Below are positions 5,331 through 6,386 of a stretch of 6,386 nucleotides of DNA, one piece after another. The DNA is from Pseudomonadota bacterium (GTDB lineage Bacteria > Pseudomonadota > Gammaproteobacteria > Acidithiobacillales > Acidithiobacillaceae). The notes below the pieces were generated by a model that worked only from the letters and a program-made list of their open reading frames with translations, was not told the origin of the DNA and searched no databases. The first letter of the stretch is position 1. Each line of letters opens with the position of its first letter. The stretch spans positions 1-6,386 of the forward strand of contig JAKAFG010000122.1 in the NCBI GenBank assembly GCA_021818125.1. Reading direction: 5' to 3'. The position numbers and the translations under genes are program-made.

Positions 5331-6386
5331 TTAGTTGCGCGAACCGCTTTCCATCGTTTCCACCCAGGCCTGTGCTCCCATCTGCACGGGATCCCATGGG
5401 CTGCTGAACGGCGGCGTGTAGCTGAGATCGAGATCATTCAGATCTTCGACGCCCATGCCATGGAAAAGCGCCGTTGCGAAGATATCGATGCGTTTCGATA
5501 CCCCCGACTGCCAGTGGCCGAGGATCTGCGCGCCCAGGAGTCTGCCGGTCCGGTGATCGCCCGTCACCCTGATGCGCAGTTTCTGTGCGTCCGGGTAATA
5601 GGCCTTGTGATCCCAGGTTTGCGTTTCGACGGTGACAGGATCGAATCCCGCAGCGCGCGCTTCGGCTTCGCGCAAGCCCGTCCGCGCGATCGCCAATTCG
5701 AAGACCTTGACCGTCTGAGTGCCGACCGAACCCGCAAAGATGCGCTCCCCGCCAACCGCGTTCTCGCCGACTACACGTCCTTGCTTGTGTGCGGTCGTGC
5801 CGAGCGGTAGATACGCTGGCCGTTGCAGTATCCGATGCCAGGTCTCGACACAGTCGCCGGCGGCCCAGATGCCCGGTATCCCCGTCTCCATGCGTTGGGT
5901 GACGCGAATCGCGCCCGATGGGCCAAGAGGAATCCCCGCAGCGGCGGCAAGATCTGTGTCTGGTCGCGCACCAGTGGCAACCAGCACCAGATCAGCCGAG
6001 GCCGTAAACTTGCCCGCACCCGATACTGCGAGGCTGTGCGGGCCATCAACTTCGATTCGTTCCACAGCGCAGGCGCCCACGATGCGCACGCCATGCCGTG
6101 ACAACTCCTCCCCGACCAGCCTGCCGAACTCCGGATCGATGGTCGGGAACACGGGATCGGTATGACTCACGAGCGTGACCTCGATCCCTCGACGCCGTAG
6201 TGCGTCGGCCATCTCGACACCGATATAGCCCGCACCAACAATGATGACGGAGCGCGCCCCGCGCTCCGTGAGATGATTCTGGACCGCGAACCCGTCCGCC
6301 ATGGTATGCAAAAAATACACGCCGGGGAGGTCGAGGCCAGGCAAGCCTTTGGGGCGGGATGGCACGGCACCGGTCGCGATCACCAA
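5331..6386 (-). CDS. FAD-dependent pyridine nucleotide-disulfide oxidoreductase, CoA-disulfide reductase/NADH oxidase-like (C-terminal 351 residues)
   Basis: The frame is open at the right edge, so the N-terminus is missing, roughly 100 residues by comparison with the family. Visible parts are the first-FAD-domain ATG motif (LVIATGA, 1-7), the NAD(P)H-binding GAGYIG (51-56) within VIIVGAGYIGVEMADALRRR, a second ATG motif (LVLVATGARP, 133-142), and the FAD-binding IPGIWAAGDC (170-179, D178). The dimerisation domain runs from about 222 to 339, with TVKVFELAIARTGL, YYPDAQKLRIRVTGD and the closing DLSYTPPFSSPWDPVQ. That C-terminal signature is typical of CoA-disulfide reductase, NADH oxidase and NAD(P)H sulfur reductase relatives. 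The redox-active cysteine that would separate these activities lies in the missing N-terminus. It is cytoplasmic, probably dimeric, and likely in an operon with the small membrane protein downstream. Confidence 0.88.
   Translation of the reverse strand: MVIATGAVPSRPKGLPGLDLPGVYFLHTMADGFAVQNHLTERGARSVIIVGAGYIGVEMADALRRRGIEVTLVSHTDPVFPTIDPEFGRLVGEELSRHGVRIVGACAVERIEVDGPHSLAVSGAGKFTASADLVLVATGARPDTDLAAAAGIPLGPSGAIRVTQRMETGIPGIWAAGDCVETWHRILQRPAYLPLGTTAHKQGRVVGENAVGGERIFAGSVGTQTVKVFELAIARTGLREAEARAAGFDPVTVETQTWDHKAYYPDAQKLRIRVTGDHRTGRLLGAQILGHWQSGVSKRIDIFATALFHGMGVEDLNDLDLSYTPPFSSPWDPVQMGAQAWVETMESGSRN

Noticed and set aside
5311..5397. 29-residue N-terminal extension of the small membrane protein
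   Set aside because: It overlaps the oxidoreductase gene, is low in hydrophobicity, and the internal ATG at 5310 has the better ribosome site.

Overview
The window looks like an accessory region of a GC-rich proteobacterial chromosome. The families present suggest a gamma-, beta- or Acidithiobacillia-type organism, but no gene fixes the genus. Every recognisable gene lies on the minus strand, so transcription runs from the right edge (6386) to the left edge (1). No complete mobile element is visible, but pieces of two transposases flank the central cargo.

In transcription order: (1) 5095-6386 holds the last 351 residues of an FAD/NAD(P)H disulfide-type oxidoreductase (CoA-disulfide reductase/NADH oxidase-like), followed after 20 bp by a 71-residue membrane protein. 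This pair looks like ordinary metabolic backbone. (2) 3791-5094 has no intact gene. It holds a wrecked transposase of the DUF4338 (DruA-like) plus ISAs1 DDE type, with one base missing and its catalytic core deleted. It also holds an extended -10 promoter, a start-codon hairpin and several inverted repeats. (3) 3188-3754 is a BrnT/BrnA toxin-antitoxin locus. The toxin gene has lost one base, and the shifted frame runs straight into the antitoxin frame. A near-consensus promoter sits so close to the start codon that the transcript may be leaderless. (4) 1738-3135 encodes a DUF6880 helical-repeat protein. After 11 bp it is followed by a TOTE-type archaeo-eukaryotic primase-helicase (212-1726). 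(5) The primase-helicase gene is cut inside its helicase domain, just after Walker A and motif Ia, by an insertion sequence. The left end and OrfA N-terminus of that IS occupy 1-254.

My reading is a defence or genome-conflict islet in decay. A DUF6880 + TOTE primase-helicase pair sits downstream of a toxin-antitoxin pair. The toxin is frameshifted, the helicase half is disconnected by an IS, and an older transposase remnant borders the islet on the other side. The DUF6880/TOTE pairing and the in-frame BrnT-BrnA fusion are the most interesting points. All family calls come from reading motifs by eye; no database search was run.
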